The notes under the pieces: generated by a model
The model's input: the letters and a program-made list of their open reading frames with translations, nothing else
Database searches by the model: none
What the model was told of the DNA's origin: nothing
Assembly: GCF_003369445.1 (NCBI RefSeq)
Contig: NZ_QRCU01000059.1
Span: 1-64,000, forward strand
Direction: 5' to 3'
Length of the DNA stretch: 64,000 nucleotides
Source: Arthrobacter silvisoli
GTDB taxonomy: Bacteria; Actinomycetota; Actinomycetes; Actinomycetales; Micrococcaceae
Program-made: the position numbers and the translations under genes
Part shown: positions 57,238 to 64,000 of the stretch, piece after piece
How the letters are laid out: every line of letters begins with the position of its first letter
How positions within the stretch are numbered: position 1 is the first letter of the stretch

Positions 57238-58236
57238 TCATGCCACGTCCGCGGCGTAGCTCAGCCCGATCTGGCGCCGGATTTCATCCATGGCGGCCAT
57301 GATCGCGACAGTTTCCTCCGGCGGCAGGATAGTGCCTGCCGTTTCGCCGGCTGTGACCAGCCGCTCCAGTTCGGCCGCCTGGAACTGCATGCCGCGGCTC
57401 TTCACAGGCTGCTCGAAGCGTTCCACCACGCTGCCGTCCACGGCAAACACCGTGAAGGGCACGGGGTTGTACCAGGTGTGCTCGACATCGATCCAGCCCT
57501 CGGTCCCGATCACGAGGGCCCGGTTGGCGCTCGCCGCATCCAGTTCGCAGTCCACCAAAGCCTGCGCACCGCCGTCGTACTCAAATATTGCGGCAGTCTG
57601 GCGGTCCACGCCTGTGGCAGTCATTGAGGCGCTCGCGTGGATCCGGGACGGGGTGCCAAGGATGTCGAACGCGAAGGACATGGGGTAGATGCCAAGGTCC
57701 AGAAGGGCGCCGCCGCCCAGCGCGGGGTCGTTCAGCCGGTGGGCCGGGTCCTTGGGCAGGCTCTGGTTGTGGCAGGCCACTACTTTCCGGACCTGGCCGA
57801 TGGTGCCCGACTCGATGATTTCGCGGAGGCGGACCATGTGCGGCAGGAACCGGGTCCACATGGCCTCCAGCGCCACCAGCCCCTTGGACGCGGCCAGGTC
57901 GACAATCTCCTGCGCCTCGCGGGCATTCATCGTGAACGACTTCTCCACCAGCACGTGCTTTCCGGCGTTGAGGGCCAGCACGGCATTCGCGTGGTGCATG
58001 GGGTGCGGCGTGGCAACGTAAATGACATCAACGTCCGGGTCGGCGACGAGCTCCTCGTAGCTGCCGTGGGCGTTCGGCACACCGTGCTGTCCGGCGAAGG
58101 CCTTGCCCGAGTCCAGGGAACGCGACCCCACGGCCTGCACCGTGAAGCCGTTCTCAAGGAGGTCCTGGGTTTGCAGGCCTGCGATGAAACCCGTTCCAAG
58201 GATTCCCCAGCGGATTCTTCCATCAGAAAGCGACAC
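57238..58236 (-). CDS. Gfo/Idh/MocA-family oxidoreductase 1
   Basis: A 332-aa NAD(P)-dependent sugar or polyol dehydrogenase. The N-terminal Rossmann motif is GILGTGFIAG (about residue 11), the catalytic-lysine segment is HVLVEKSFTMNAREA (EKP-like motif as EKS, about residue 96), and the C-terminal domain follows. It starts at GTG 58236 with GGACTGA upstream, four bases after the preceding stop, so it is coupled to the beta-propeller gene. Part of the right-hand sugar cluster; exact substrate unknown. Confidence 0.9.
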   Translation of the reverse strand: MSLSDGRIRWGILGTGFIAGLQTQDLLENGFTVQAVGSRSLDSGKAFAGQHGVPNAHGSYEELVADPDVDVIYVATPHPMHHANAVLALNAGKHVLVEKSFTMNAREAQEIVDLAASKGLVALEAMWTRFLPHMVRLREIIESGTIGQVRKVVACHNQSLPKDPAHRLNDPALGGGALLDLGIYPMSFAFDILGTPSRIHASASMTATGVDRQTAAIFEYDGGAQALVDCELDAASANRALVIGTEGWIDVEHTWYNPVPFTVFAVDGSVVERFEQPVKSRGMQFQAAELERLVTAGETAGTILPPEETVAIMAAMDEIRRQIGLSYAADVA

Positions 58237-58240
58237 GTGT

Positions 58241-59125
58241 TCAGTCCTCTGTTTGGGTAGCGATCGGGTAGGCCACGAACGCGAAGCGCTCCGAGCCGGG
58301 CGACCAGCTGTTGACGTTGAGCGTACCTTGGCCGCCGAACAGCGGCCATGTGTGCAGCGGGGTCTTCCAGTCATCCGTGGAGACAAGTACGACGGCGACC
58401 GGCAGGTCCGCGGGGTGGCCCTGGGTTCCGGCGGGGAACCGGATGTAGCTGGCCAGGCGGCCGTCGGGGGAGAGGTGCGGGAACCAGTCCACCGTGTCGC
58501 TTTCGAGGAGCCGTCCGAATCCGGTCCCGTCAACCCGGATCCGGGCCAGCTGGGCATGCCCCCGGTTCGTGCTGAACGATTCGGTGTTCAGGTAGAGCCA
58601 CTCGCCGTCCGGCGAGTACTCCGGGCCGTCGCAGTGGCCGGATCCGACGTCGACGGTGGCGGCAGCCCCGCCGTCGGAGGCTATGGTCAGCAGGCGGCCG
58701 GGCCGGGCGAAGTCTCCGCCCGCGATCCCGACGTACGCAAGTTCCCTCCCGTCAGGGCTCACGCCGTGCAGGAAATGGAAGGAGCCGTCGTCCTTGGTGA
58801 TGCGTTTGGCCGTCCCGCCGGACAACGGGGCCCGGTAGATGTGGCCGTCGTTGGCTGACAGGAAGATGGTTTCACCGTCGGGGGCCAGGACGTGGTCGTT
58901 GTTCAGCTCTGGGATGCCGCTGAGCGGGATCCGGGCGAGATCGCCGGAGGCAGTGTCCAAACGCCACAGCTTCCCGTCACCGTTGAGCACCAGCGCAGAC
59001 CCGTCCAGGGTCCAGTTGGGTGCTTCAAGCAGGACGTGGCCGGTACTGTACAGCAGCGTCGATTCGCCGGTCACTGACGCGATCCACACCTCGCTGCGCT
59101 GGCCGGTTTGCAGGGTGCGGATCAC
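58241..59125 (-). CDS. TolB-like beta-propeller protein
   Basis: A 294-aa protein made of PD40/WD40-like blades: repeated motifs PNWTLDGSALVLN, DHVLAPDGETIFLS, LHGVSPDGRELAYV, PEYSPDGEWLYLN and PHLSPDGRLASYI. No signal peptide is visible, which differs from periplasmic TolB, so it is probably a cytosolic propeller enzyme or sensor. It starts after a hairpin that separates it from the second Gfo/Idh gene. Such propellers occur near oligogalacturonate or polyol catabolism genes, but the role here is not known. Confidence 0.8.
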   Translation of the reverse strand: MIRTLQTGQRSEVWIASVTGESTLLYSTGHVLLEAPNWTLDGSALVLNGDGKLWRLDTASGDLARIPLSGIPELNNDHVLAPDGETIFLSANDGHIYRAPLSGGTAKRITKDDGSFHFLHGVSPDGRELAYVGIAGGDFARPGRLLTIASDGGAAATVDVGSGHCDGPEYSPDGEWLYLNTESFSTNRGHAQLARIRVDGTGFGRLLESDTVDWFPHLSPDGRLASYIRFPAGTQGHPADLPVAVVLVSTDDWKTPLHTWPLFGGQGTLNVNSWSPGSERFAFVAYPIATQTED

Positions 59126-59162
59126 GAGGGTCCTTCCTTAGTCTTTAGGTGCTGAACGCGGC

Positions 59163-59201
59163 GTCCCGGCCGACGGGCAATGACTGCTCGGCGGCCGGGA
59201 C
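59163..59201 (-). terminator. Hairpin between the second Gfo/Idh gene and the propeller gene
   Basis: Stem GTCCCGGCCG (59163-59172) with CGGCCGGGAC (59192-59201), 19-base loop, in the 85-base gap. It may attenuate transcription into the distal genes. Confidence 0.5.
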
Positions 59202-59210
59202 CGGCGGTTC

Positions 59211-60371
59211 CTAAAGGGTGGCGCTTTCCGGCGCCCGGTCCTCGGGGAGGGGAGCCGACGACGGCGCGTCAAGGGTGGCGCTTTCCGGTGCCCAGTCCTC
59301 GGGGAGGGGAGCCGACGACGGTGCGGAACTGGCGACGTCGACGAACATGCCTGAGTCGATGGACTCCGAGATAGCGATCATCGTGTCCAGGACGTGGAAC
59401 GCAAGCTCTCCCGTGGCGCGGTGCGGCACCCCGGCACGGATCGAACGGGCCATGTCCAGCACGCCCATGCCCCGTCCGTTGGCCGGGCCGGTGGTCGGAA
59501 CGACCGTCCAGTCCTCCTCGCCGGGGCGGATGATCTTGAGTTCGCCGTCGAAGTTGTTCGGGTCCGGCACCAGCAGGCTGCCTTCGGTGCCGGAGATCTC
59601 CACGTAGCCGAAATTCATGTAGGCCGACTGGAAACTGAAGGTGCTGTGTGAGGTGGCACCTTCCTCGAACTGGATCAGTGCACTCACATGCGTGGGCACC
59701 TCGACCTGGAATTCCTCGCCTTCCTTGGGGCCGGTGTGGACCTTGCGGACCTCCCAGGCCTTGGAGCCCATGGCGGCGACGCGGCGGGCACTGCCGAACG
59801 CCTGGACCAGGGCGGTGACGTAGTACGGGCCCATGTCGAAGAGCGGCCCTGCGCCCTCCTGGAACAGGAACGACGGGTTCGGGTGCCACAGGTCCGGTCC
59901 CGGGTACTGCATCACGGTCTGGGCGGACAGCGGGCGGCCGATATCGCCGCGCTGGATCGCCCGGATCGCAGTCTGCAGTCCCGCGCCCAGGAAGGTGTCC
60001 GGTGCGCAGCCGACGCGCAGCCCGGCGGCTTCGGCTTCGGCCAGCAGCTGCCGGCCGCTCCCGCGGTCCAGGGCCACGGGCTTTTCGCTCCACACGTGCT
60101 TGCCGGCGCGGATGGCCTGCCGGCCGACCTCCGCGTGGGCCGCCGGGATGGTCAGGTTGACGATGATCTCGACGTCGGGGTGCTCCAAGGCGAGTTCCGG
60201 CGTGCCGTGCAGCTCCACGCCGTACTCCTCCGCGCGGGCCTTGGCGGCCTCGGGGAACATGTCCGTAATGGCGATGACCTTGAGGTCCGGGAACTTCGTC
60301 AGGTTGTCCAGGTATTGGGTGCTGATGTTTCCGGCGCCGATAAGGGCGACGCCGACCTTGCCGGTGTTCAT
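59211..60371 (-). CDS. Gfo/Idh/MocA-family oxidoreductase 2, with duplicated C-terminal tail
   Basis: A 386-aa dehydrogenase. The Rossmann motif is VALIGAGNIS (about residue 8), and the EKP-type catalytic motif is WSEKPVALDRGSG (about residue 95). The domain ends near residue 345. The tail is a 19-residue unit (APSSAPLPEDWAPESATLD-like) present twice, from a 57-bp tandem duplication that runs up to the stop codon. It overlaps the stop-side of the epimerase gene by four bases. Confidence 0.88.
   Translation of the reverse strand: MNTGKVGVALIGAGNISTQYLDNLTKFPDLKVIAITDMFPEAAKARAEEYGVELHGTPELALEHPDVEIIVNLTIPAAHAEVGRQAIRAGKHVWSEKPVALDRGSGRQLLAEAEAAGLRVGCAPDTFLGAGLQTAIRAIQRGDIGRPLSAQTVMQYPGPDLWHPNPSFLFQEGAGPLFDMGPYYVTALVQAFGSARRVAAMGSKAWEVRKVHTGPKEGEEFQVEVPTHVSALIQFEEGATSHSTFSFQSAYMNFGYVEISGTEGSLLVPDPNNFDGELKIIRPGEEDWTVVPTTGPANGRGMGVLDMARSIRAGVPHRATGELAFHVLDTMIAISESIDSGMFVDVASSAPSSAPLPEDWAPESATLDAPSSAPLPEDRAPESATL
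59214..59328. repeat. 57-bp tandem duplication at the 3' end of the second Gfo/Idh gene
   Basis: The unit AGGGTGGCGCTTTCCGG... recurs with a 57-base period (starting about 59214 and 59271), with only a few differences. It keeps frame and extends the C-terminal tail by 19 residues. Confidence 0.85.
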
Positions 60372-61177
60372 TTGGCGGCCGCCTCGGTGTCTGCGGCGTC
60401 GACGGCGGTGTCGCCGGCCGTCAGGTAGGCAAAGGACGCCGCGATGCCTTCGAAGATGTCGCCACCGTAGGCGTCGAATTCGATGACTCCGACTTCGAGC
60501 GCGGACGGTGCCTTGATGATGCTCCGGATGTCCAGTTCGCCCTCGCCGGCCGGACGCTGGGTGGCGGTGACCTTGCCCAGCTCCTCGACGTCGAAGCGGT
60601 CGCCCGGGAACTGGGTGATGGGGCCGTCCTTGACGTGGATGGCCACCACCCGGTCGCCGAACTTCTTCAGGTACTCGACCGGGTCCTTGCCGCCGGCAGC
60701 CACCCAGTAGGTGTCCACCTCGAGGACGACCCCGGGGTCGAGCAGCCCGGCGAAGAACTCCAACGCTGTCACGCCGTTGATGGTGGAGGCCACCTCCCAG
60801 TAATGGTTGTGGTAGCCCACGCGGAGGCCGTACTCAGCCCCCTTCTTCGCGGCGGCGTTAACCCGCTCGGCGATGGAACGGACGCTTTCTGCCGTCTGCC
60901 ATTCCTCGGGCAGCGTGAAGGGATCGATCACAGTGCCGATGCCCAGCCGCTTGGCGGCGGTGAAGATCTCGTCCTGGTCCGAAGACAGGAGGGGGGCGTG
61001 GCCGGTAGGCGCGCTGAGGCCGGCCGCCTTGAGACCCTCCTCGAGGGCGTCGACCGTGGCGGCGAAGTTGTAGGGCTCCACCTGGGTGAGGCCGATCCCG
61101 GCGAGGCGCTCAAGGGTGCCGTTCAGGTCGGCTTCCACCGCATCGCGGACGGAGTAGAGCTGGACCGAAAGACTCAT
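60368..61177 (-). CDS. Sugar phosphate isomerase/epimerase (xylose isomerase-like TIM barrel)
   Basis: A 269-aa barrel of the AP-endonuclease-2 family. Visible are LTQVEPYNFAA near the N terminus, the metal-site block RVGYHNHYWEV (about residue 119), VVLEVDTYWVAAGG (about residue 150) and VVAIHVKDGP (about residue 173). This family includes inosose and sugar isomerases. Its stop overlaps the start of the downstream dehydrogenase by four bases, so the two probably act in one pathway. Confidence 0.9.
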   Translation of the reverse strand: MSLSVQLYSVRDAVEADLNGTLERLAGIGLTQVEPYNFAATVDALEEGLKAAGLSAPTGHAPLLSSDQDEIFTAAKRLGIGTVIDPFTLPEEWQTAESVRSIAERVNAAAKKGAEYGLRVGYHNHYWEVASTINGVTALEFFAGLLDPGVVLEVDTYWVAAGGKDPVEYLKKFGDRVVAIHVKDGPITQFPGDRFDVEELGKVTATQRPAGEGELDIRSIIKAPSALEVGVIEFDAYGGDIFEGIAASFAYLTAGDTAVDAADTEAAAK

Positions 61178-61243
61178 TTGTTTCTCTCTTCTTGTCTGTC
61201 CCGGCCAGGAGGCCAGGTGTGGTTTTCAGGTTGTTCGTCCAGG

Positions 61244-62140
61244 TCAGCGGCCGGCGAGGGAGCCGCCGATGCCGCCGACGCTGAAGTACTTGTTGAGGGC
61301 CGCGAAGACGAAGATCGGTGGAATCATCATGACCACGGCAAGGGCCATGACGGAACCCCAGTCGGTGGCGTTCTGCTGGAAGAAGGACTGAACGCCCACC
61401 GGCAGGGTGAAGATCTCGTTGGAGCGGAGGAAGACGATGGCCACCAGGTAGTCGTTCCAGGCGAGCAGGAAGGCGAAGATCGCCGTGGAGAGCACGCCCG
61501 GGAGGCTGTTGCGCAGCACTACCTTGAGGAACGAGCCGAACACGGAGCACCCGTCGATCCACGATGCTTCCTTGAGGCTGACCGGGATGGAGTCGAAGTA
61601 GGCGGCCATCATCCAGGTGGCCACGGACATGGTCGAGGCGACGTAGACGATCGTGATGCCCAGCAGGTTGTCCACCAGCCCGAGGTTCGCGAACAGGATG
61701 AAGAGCGGCACCACGGAGGTGATGATGGGCAGCGACTGCATGACGAACAGCAGCAGCGAATAACCGGAAACGGCCTTCGATTTGCCGCGCGAGAGGACGT
61801 ACCCGGCGGGGGCCGCGACGGCGACGGAGACGGCCACCGTCGCCAGGGTCACCACGAGGCTGTTGCCGAGCCAGGCCGAAGCGAGTGTTTTCTCGAAGAC
61901 GCCGCTGAAGTTCTCCAGGGTCAGGCCCGTCGTCGAGCTCGCGGAGGCGGGCAGGATCGAGAGGACCACGACGGCGCCGATCGGGACCAGCACGACGGCG
62001 GTGACCGCCAGGATGAGCGCGAACCGCCACCAGCGGCCGCGCATCCCTGCTTCGGAGACCGGACGGCGCTTGCGTCCGTTCGCGGGGAACTGGCCGGCAC
62101 CGACCGGGGGTGCCGCGTGGGTGTGCAGGACGGTGCTCAT
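61244..62140 (-). CDS. Carbohydrate ABC permease (MalG type)
   Basis: A 298-aa permease with six helices (about residues 35-290). The EAA loop is VSLKEASWIDGCSVFGSF (about residue 190). It starts at ATG 62140, overlapping the stop of the preceding permease by four bases. The N terminus has a 30-residue Pro/Arg-rich extension before the first helix. Confidence 0.9.
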   Translation of the reverse strand: MSTVLHTHAAPPVGAGQFPANGRKRRPVSEAGMRGRWWRFALILAVTAVVLVPIGAVVVLSILPASASSTTGLTLENFSGVFEKTLASAWLGNSLVVTLATVAVSVAVAAPAGYVLSRGKSKAVSGYSLLLFVMQSLPIITSVVPLFILFANLGLVDNLLGITIVYVASTMSVATWMMAAYFDSIPVSLKEASWIDGCSVFGSFLKVVLRNSLPGVLSTAIFAFLLAWNDYLVAIVFLRSNEIFTLPVGVQSFFQQNATDWGSVMALAVVMMIPPIFVFAALNKYFSVGGIGGSLAGR

Positions 62141-63108
62141 TCGACGCTCGACTTTCGGATCTGGCGGTAGAGGAGGGCTGAGACGATCACGAGCGTGATG
62201 GTCATGAGGAACGCGACAGCGACGCCGGGCCCGGTCTGGAAGTCCTGGAAGACCTTGCGGTAGGCGTAGACCACCAGCGAGGTGGTGGCGTCGACGGGTC
62301 CGCCGCCGGTGAGCAGGTAGATGGTGGGGAAGTCGTTGACGCAGAAGATCGTCATGAGGATCCACGAGATGTAGGTGGAGCGGGCGGTCAGCGGCAGGGT
62401 GATGCCGGTGAACTGCTGCCAGCGGCTGGCGCCGTCCATGCTGGCTGCTTCGTAGACGGTGTTGTCCACGGAGGTCAGGGCGCCGGCGCTCATCATCATC
62501 ATGAACGGGAAGCTGACCCAGACCTTGAACAGGCACACGGTGATGGCGGCCAGGGTCGGATCGGCCAGGAACAGCGGGGTTTCCAGGCCGAGGGCCGTGA
62601 ACACCTTGTTCGTCGGGCTGTCCGGGGAGGCCACGAGCCAGTTCCAGGCGGTGGAGGAGACAACGATCGGCACCACCCAGGGGAGCAGGAGCAGCACCTT
62701 GAACAGTCCGCCGGCCGGGATGCGGGTCCTCAGCAGCAGGGCCAGGCCGAGGCCTACGGACCAGGAGCCGAAGACGCCCACGATCGTGAAGACGATGGTG
62801 AACTGGACGGCCTTCCAGAACGCTTCAGAGCCCAGGACCGAGGTGAAGTTGTCGACGCCGACGAAGTTGCCGGCGTCGATAAGGGACCCATCGTGGGTGG
62901 CCTGGACCCCGGCATAGATCAGCGGGTAGCCGTTGATCAGCAGGAGGAGCAGCACGGAGGGCAGGATCAGCCAGAAATAGGTCCGGCTGGTCTGGCCGTG
63001 CAGCTTGCTCGCGCGGTTCAGGCTTGGACGGCCTGGTGACGGGCGGCCCGAACCGCCGGGGGCCACCCCGCGGCGGGCCCGGGCAAGACCCGAATTTACG
63101 GTAGTCAT
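62137..63108 (-). CDS. Carbohydrate ABC permease (MalF type)
   Basis: A 323-aa permease with six helices and the EAA loop TVYEAASMDGASRWQQF (about residue 219). It follows the binding-protein gene by 16 bases and overlaps the MalG-type gene by four, so the importer genes are in one transcription unit. No ATPase gene is in the visible part. Confidence 0.9.
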   Translation of the reverse strand: MTTVNSGLARARRGVAPGGSGRPSPGRPSLNRASKLHGQTSRTYFWLILPSVLLLLLINGYPLIYAGVQATHDGSLIDAGNFVGVDNFTSVLGSEAFWKAVQFTIVFTIVGVFGSWSVGLGLALLLRTRIPAGGLFKVLLLLPWVVPIVVSSTAWNWLVASPDSPTNKVFTALGLETPLFLADPTLAAITVCLFKVWVSFPFMMMMSAGALTSVDNTVYEAASMDGASRWQQFTGITLPLTARSTYISWILMTIFCVNDFPTIYLLTGGGPVDATTSLVVYAYRKVFQDFQTGPGVAVAFLMTITLVIVSALLYRQIRKSSVE

Positions 63109-63124
63109 CGCAGTGCCTTCCGCG

Positions 63125-64000
63125 TCAGGACTTCACGACCTGCTTGAGGCCGGATTCAAAGGCCTTCAGCGCGGTCTTGGCATCGCCCTTGCCGGTCAGG
63201 ACAGTCTGGGCGAACTGCGTCAGGGCCTGGCCGCCGTCGAGCACGGCGGTGTTCGCGGTGAGCTTGGTGCTGCGGGACGCGAACGTCTTGGCAATGGGCT
63301 GCCAGTCCTTGACGATCTTGACGTTGTTGGCGTCCGCGGTGAACTCGGGGATCTCGGTGATGGACTTGAAGACGGGCAGGGCGTTCATGAGCTTCTGCTG
63401 CCAGAGGTCCTTGAGCTTGCCGAGGTAGTAGACAAGGAAGGCCTCGGAAGCCTCCTGGTTGGGAGTGTTTTTGTACATCATGATGTTGTTCGGGAACACC
63501 AGGGTGGCCTTGTCGCCGTGCGGACCGGCAATCGGGTCGGCCACAAGGAGGTCGCCGCTGGTGTCGCCGACGCGATTGGTGAGGCCGAAGACGTGGGGGC
63601 CGTACGCTGCCTTGCTCTTGTTTTTCCACTGGGCATCGTGGTTGTCCTGGTTGTAGCTGACCCCGGCCGGGTCGATGATTCCGTTGGAGTAGAGCTCGTA
63701 CATGAACTCGATCGCCTCCACGTTGCGCTCGTTCATGACGTCGACCTGGCCGTTTTCGTCCCAGACGCCGCCGCCGTTGTTGACCATCATCTGGATGACG
63801 GCGTGGTTGCCGAGGAAGTTGCCGGCTCCGGCGCCGGTCATGAAGCCCACCGAGCCGATCTTCTTCAGTGCTTTGCCGGCCTCCAAGAGCCCGTTCCAAT
63901 CCGTGGGGACCGCGACGCCGGCCTTGTCGAACAGGGACTTGCGGTACCAGTTGACGCGCATGTCCAGCTGCCACGGGACGGCGATGTAGCCCTTGTCCGA
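63125..64000 (-). CDS. Extracellular sugar-binding protein of the ABC importer (partial)
   Basis: The C-terminal 291 residues of a CUT1-type binding protein. The chain runs off the right edge in frame (GYIAVPWQLDMRVNWYRKSLF around the edge, in part), so its start, signal peptide and N-terminal half lie outside the window. Visible blocks are GFMTGAGAGNFLGNHAVIQM, YELYSNGIIDPAGVSYNQDN and the late TKLTANTAVLDGGQALTQFAQTVLTG (in parts), typical of the MalE-like fold. Confidence 0.88.
   Translation of the reverse strand, partial: SDKGYIAVPWQLDMRVNWYRKSLFDKAGVAVPTDWNGLLEAGKALKKIGSVGFMTGAGAGNFLGNHAVIQMMVNNGGGVWDENGQVDVMNERNVEAIEFMYELYSNGIIDPAGVSYNQDNHDAQWKNKSKAAYGPHVFGLTNRVGDTSGDLLVADPIAGPHGDKATLVFPNNIMMYKNTPNQEASEAFLVYYLGKLKDLWQQKLMNALPVFKSITEIPEFTADANNVKIVKDWQPIAKTFASRSTKLTANTAVLDGGQALTQFAQTVLTGKGDAKTALKAFESGLKQVVKS

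Noticed and set aside
1..64000. CRISPR array, prophage or insertion sequence
   Set aside because: No regularly spaced repeat with unique spacers, no integrase, transposase or phage structural gene was found. The tandem repeats present are short, in-frame or intergenic, and unspaced.

Overview
This is a 64 kb stretch of high-GC chromosome from an actinobacterium. The best guess is a soil Micrococcaceae of the Arthrobacter/Pseudarthrobacter type. That placement is inference from GC content, codon use, the small SRP RNA just upstream of dnaX, the purS-purQ-purL order, many leaderless -10 elements (TANNNT/CANNAT six or seven bases before the start codon) and general protein resemblance; no database search was possible. 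I see no phage, insertion sequence, CRISPR array or rRNA.

Layout. 0-3 kb: gluconate module (GntR/FCD regulator, divergent gluconokinase and GntP permease). 3-6.6 kb: TfoX-like small protein, NCS1 purine/cytosine permease, purA. 7-10 kb: sigma factor with a one-TM partner, then CoA-binding, MmcQ/YjbR and TPR proteins. 10.2-13.6 kb: ngcEFG-like N-acetylglucosamine/chitobiose ABC importer without its ATPase. 13.7-18.6 kb: monooxygenase-like and DUF503 proteins, the purSQL cluster (minus strand), a small membrane protein and a Cys-rich DUF1540 protein. 18.8-24.3 kb: secreted subtilase and an EF-G-like GTPase. 24.4-27.5 kb: three-gene operon whose outer genes both carry subtilisin-inhibitor-like (SSI) domains, an OhrR-like MarR regulator, and two paralogous 74-aa proteins. 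27.5-36.2 kb: lysC, recR, dnaX and the SRP RNA, with a three-gene ABC-2 export cassette placed between lysC and recR on the other strand. 36.7-40.3 kb: frameshifted DUF222/HNH gene, YqfO-like protein, tRNA-Ser(GGA), LysR regulator. 40.4-48.3 kb: putA, DUF2236 oxygenase, MFS exporter with divergent MarR repressor, M23 peptidase. 48.4-57.1 kb: glutathione peroxidase, double SnoaL protein, phosphodiesterase, Stealth glycan phosphotransferase, HAD phosphatase, a ParB-like protein paired with a LytR_C membrane protein, TetR regulator, FrnE-like DsbA, CorA. 57.2-64 kb: minus-strand carbohydrate cluster (two Gfo/Idh/MocA dehydrogenases, beta-propeller protein, xylose-isomerase-like epimerase, two permeases and a binding protein running off the right edge).

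Themes. The window is rich in sugar uptake and catabolism (gluconate, amino sugar/chitin, an unidentified sugar or polyol), purine biosynthesis and cell-surface or secreted proteins. The least familiar material is the SSI-like operon, the 74-aa paralogue pair, the ABC-2 cassette whose permease and third protein share an extracytoplasmic segment, the ParB-like/LytR_C pair, and a set of repeats (16-bp units in gntK-gntP, a 15-bp minisatellite and a 48-bp tandem copy in the HNH gene, a 57-bp copy in a Gfo/Idh gene, a 24-bp palindrome after DUF503). At least thirteen genes look leaderless.
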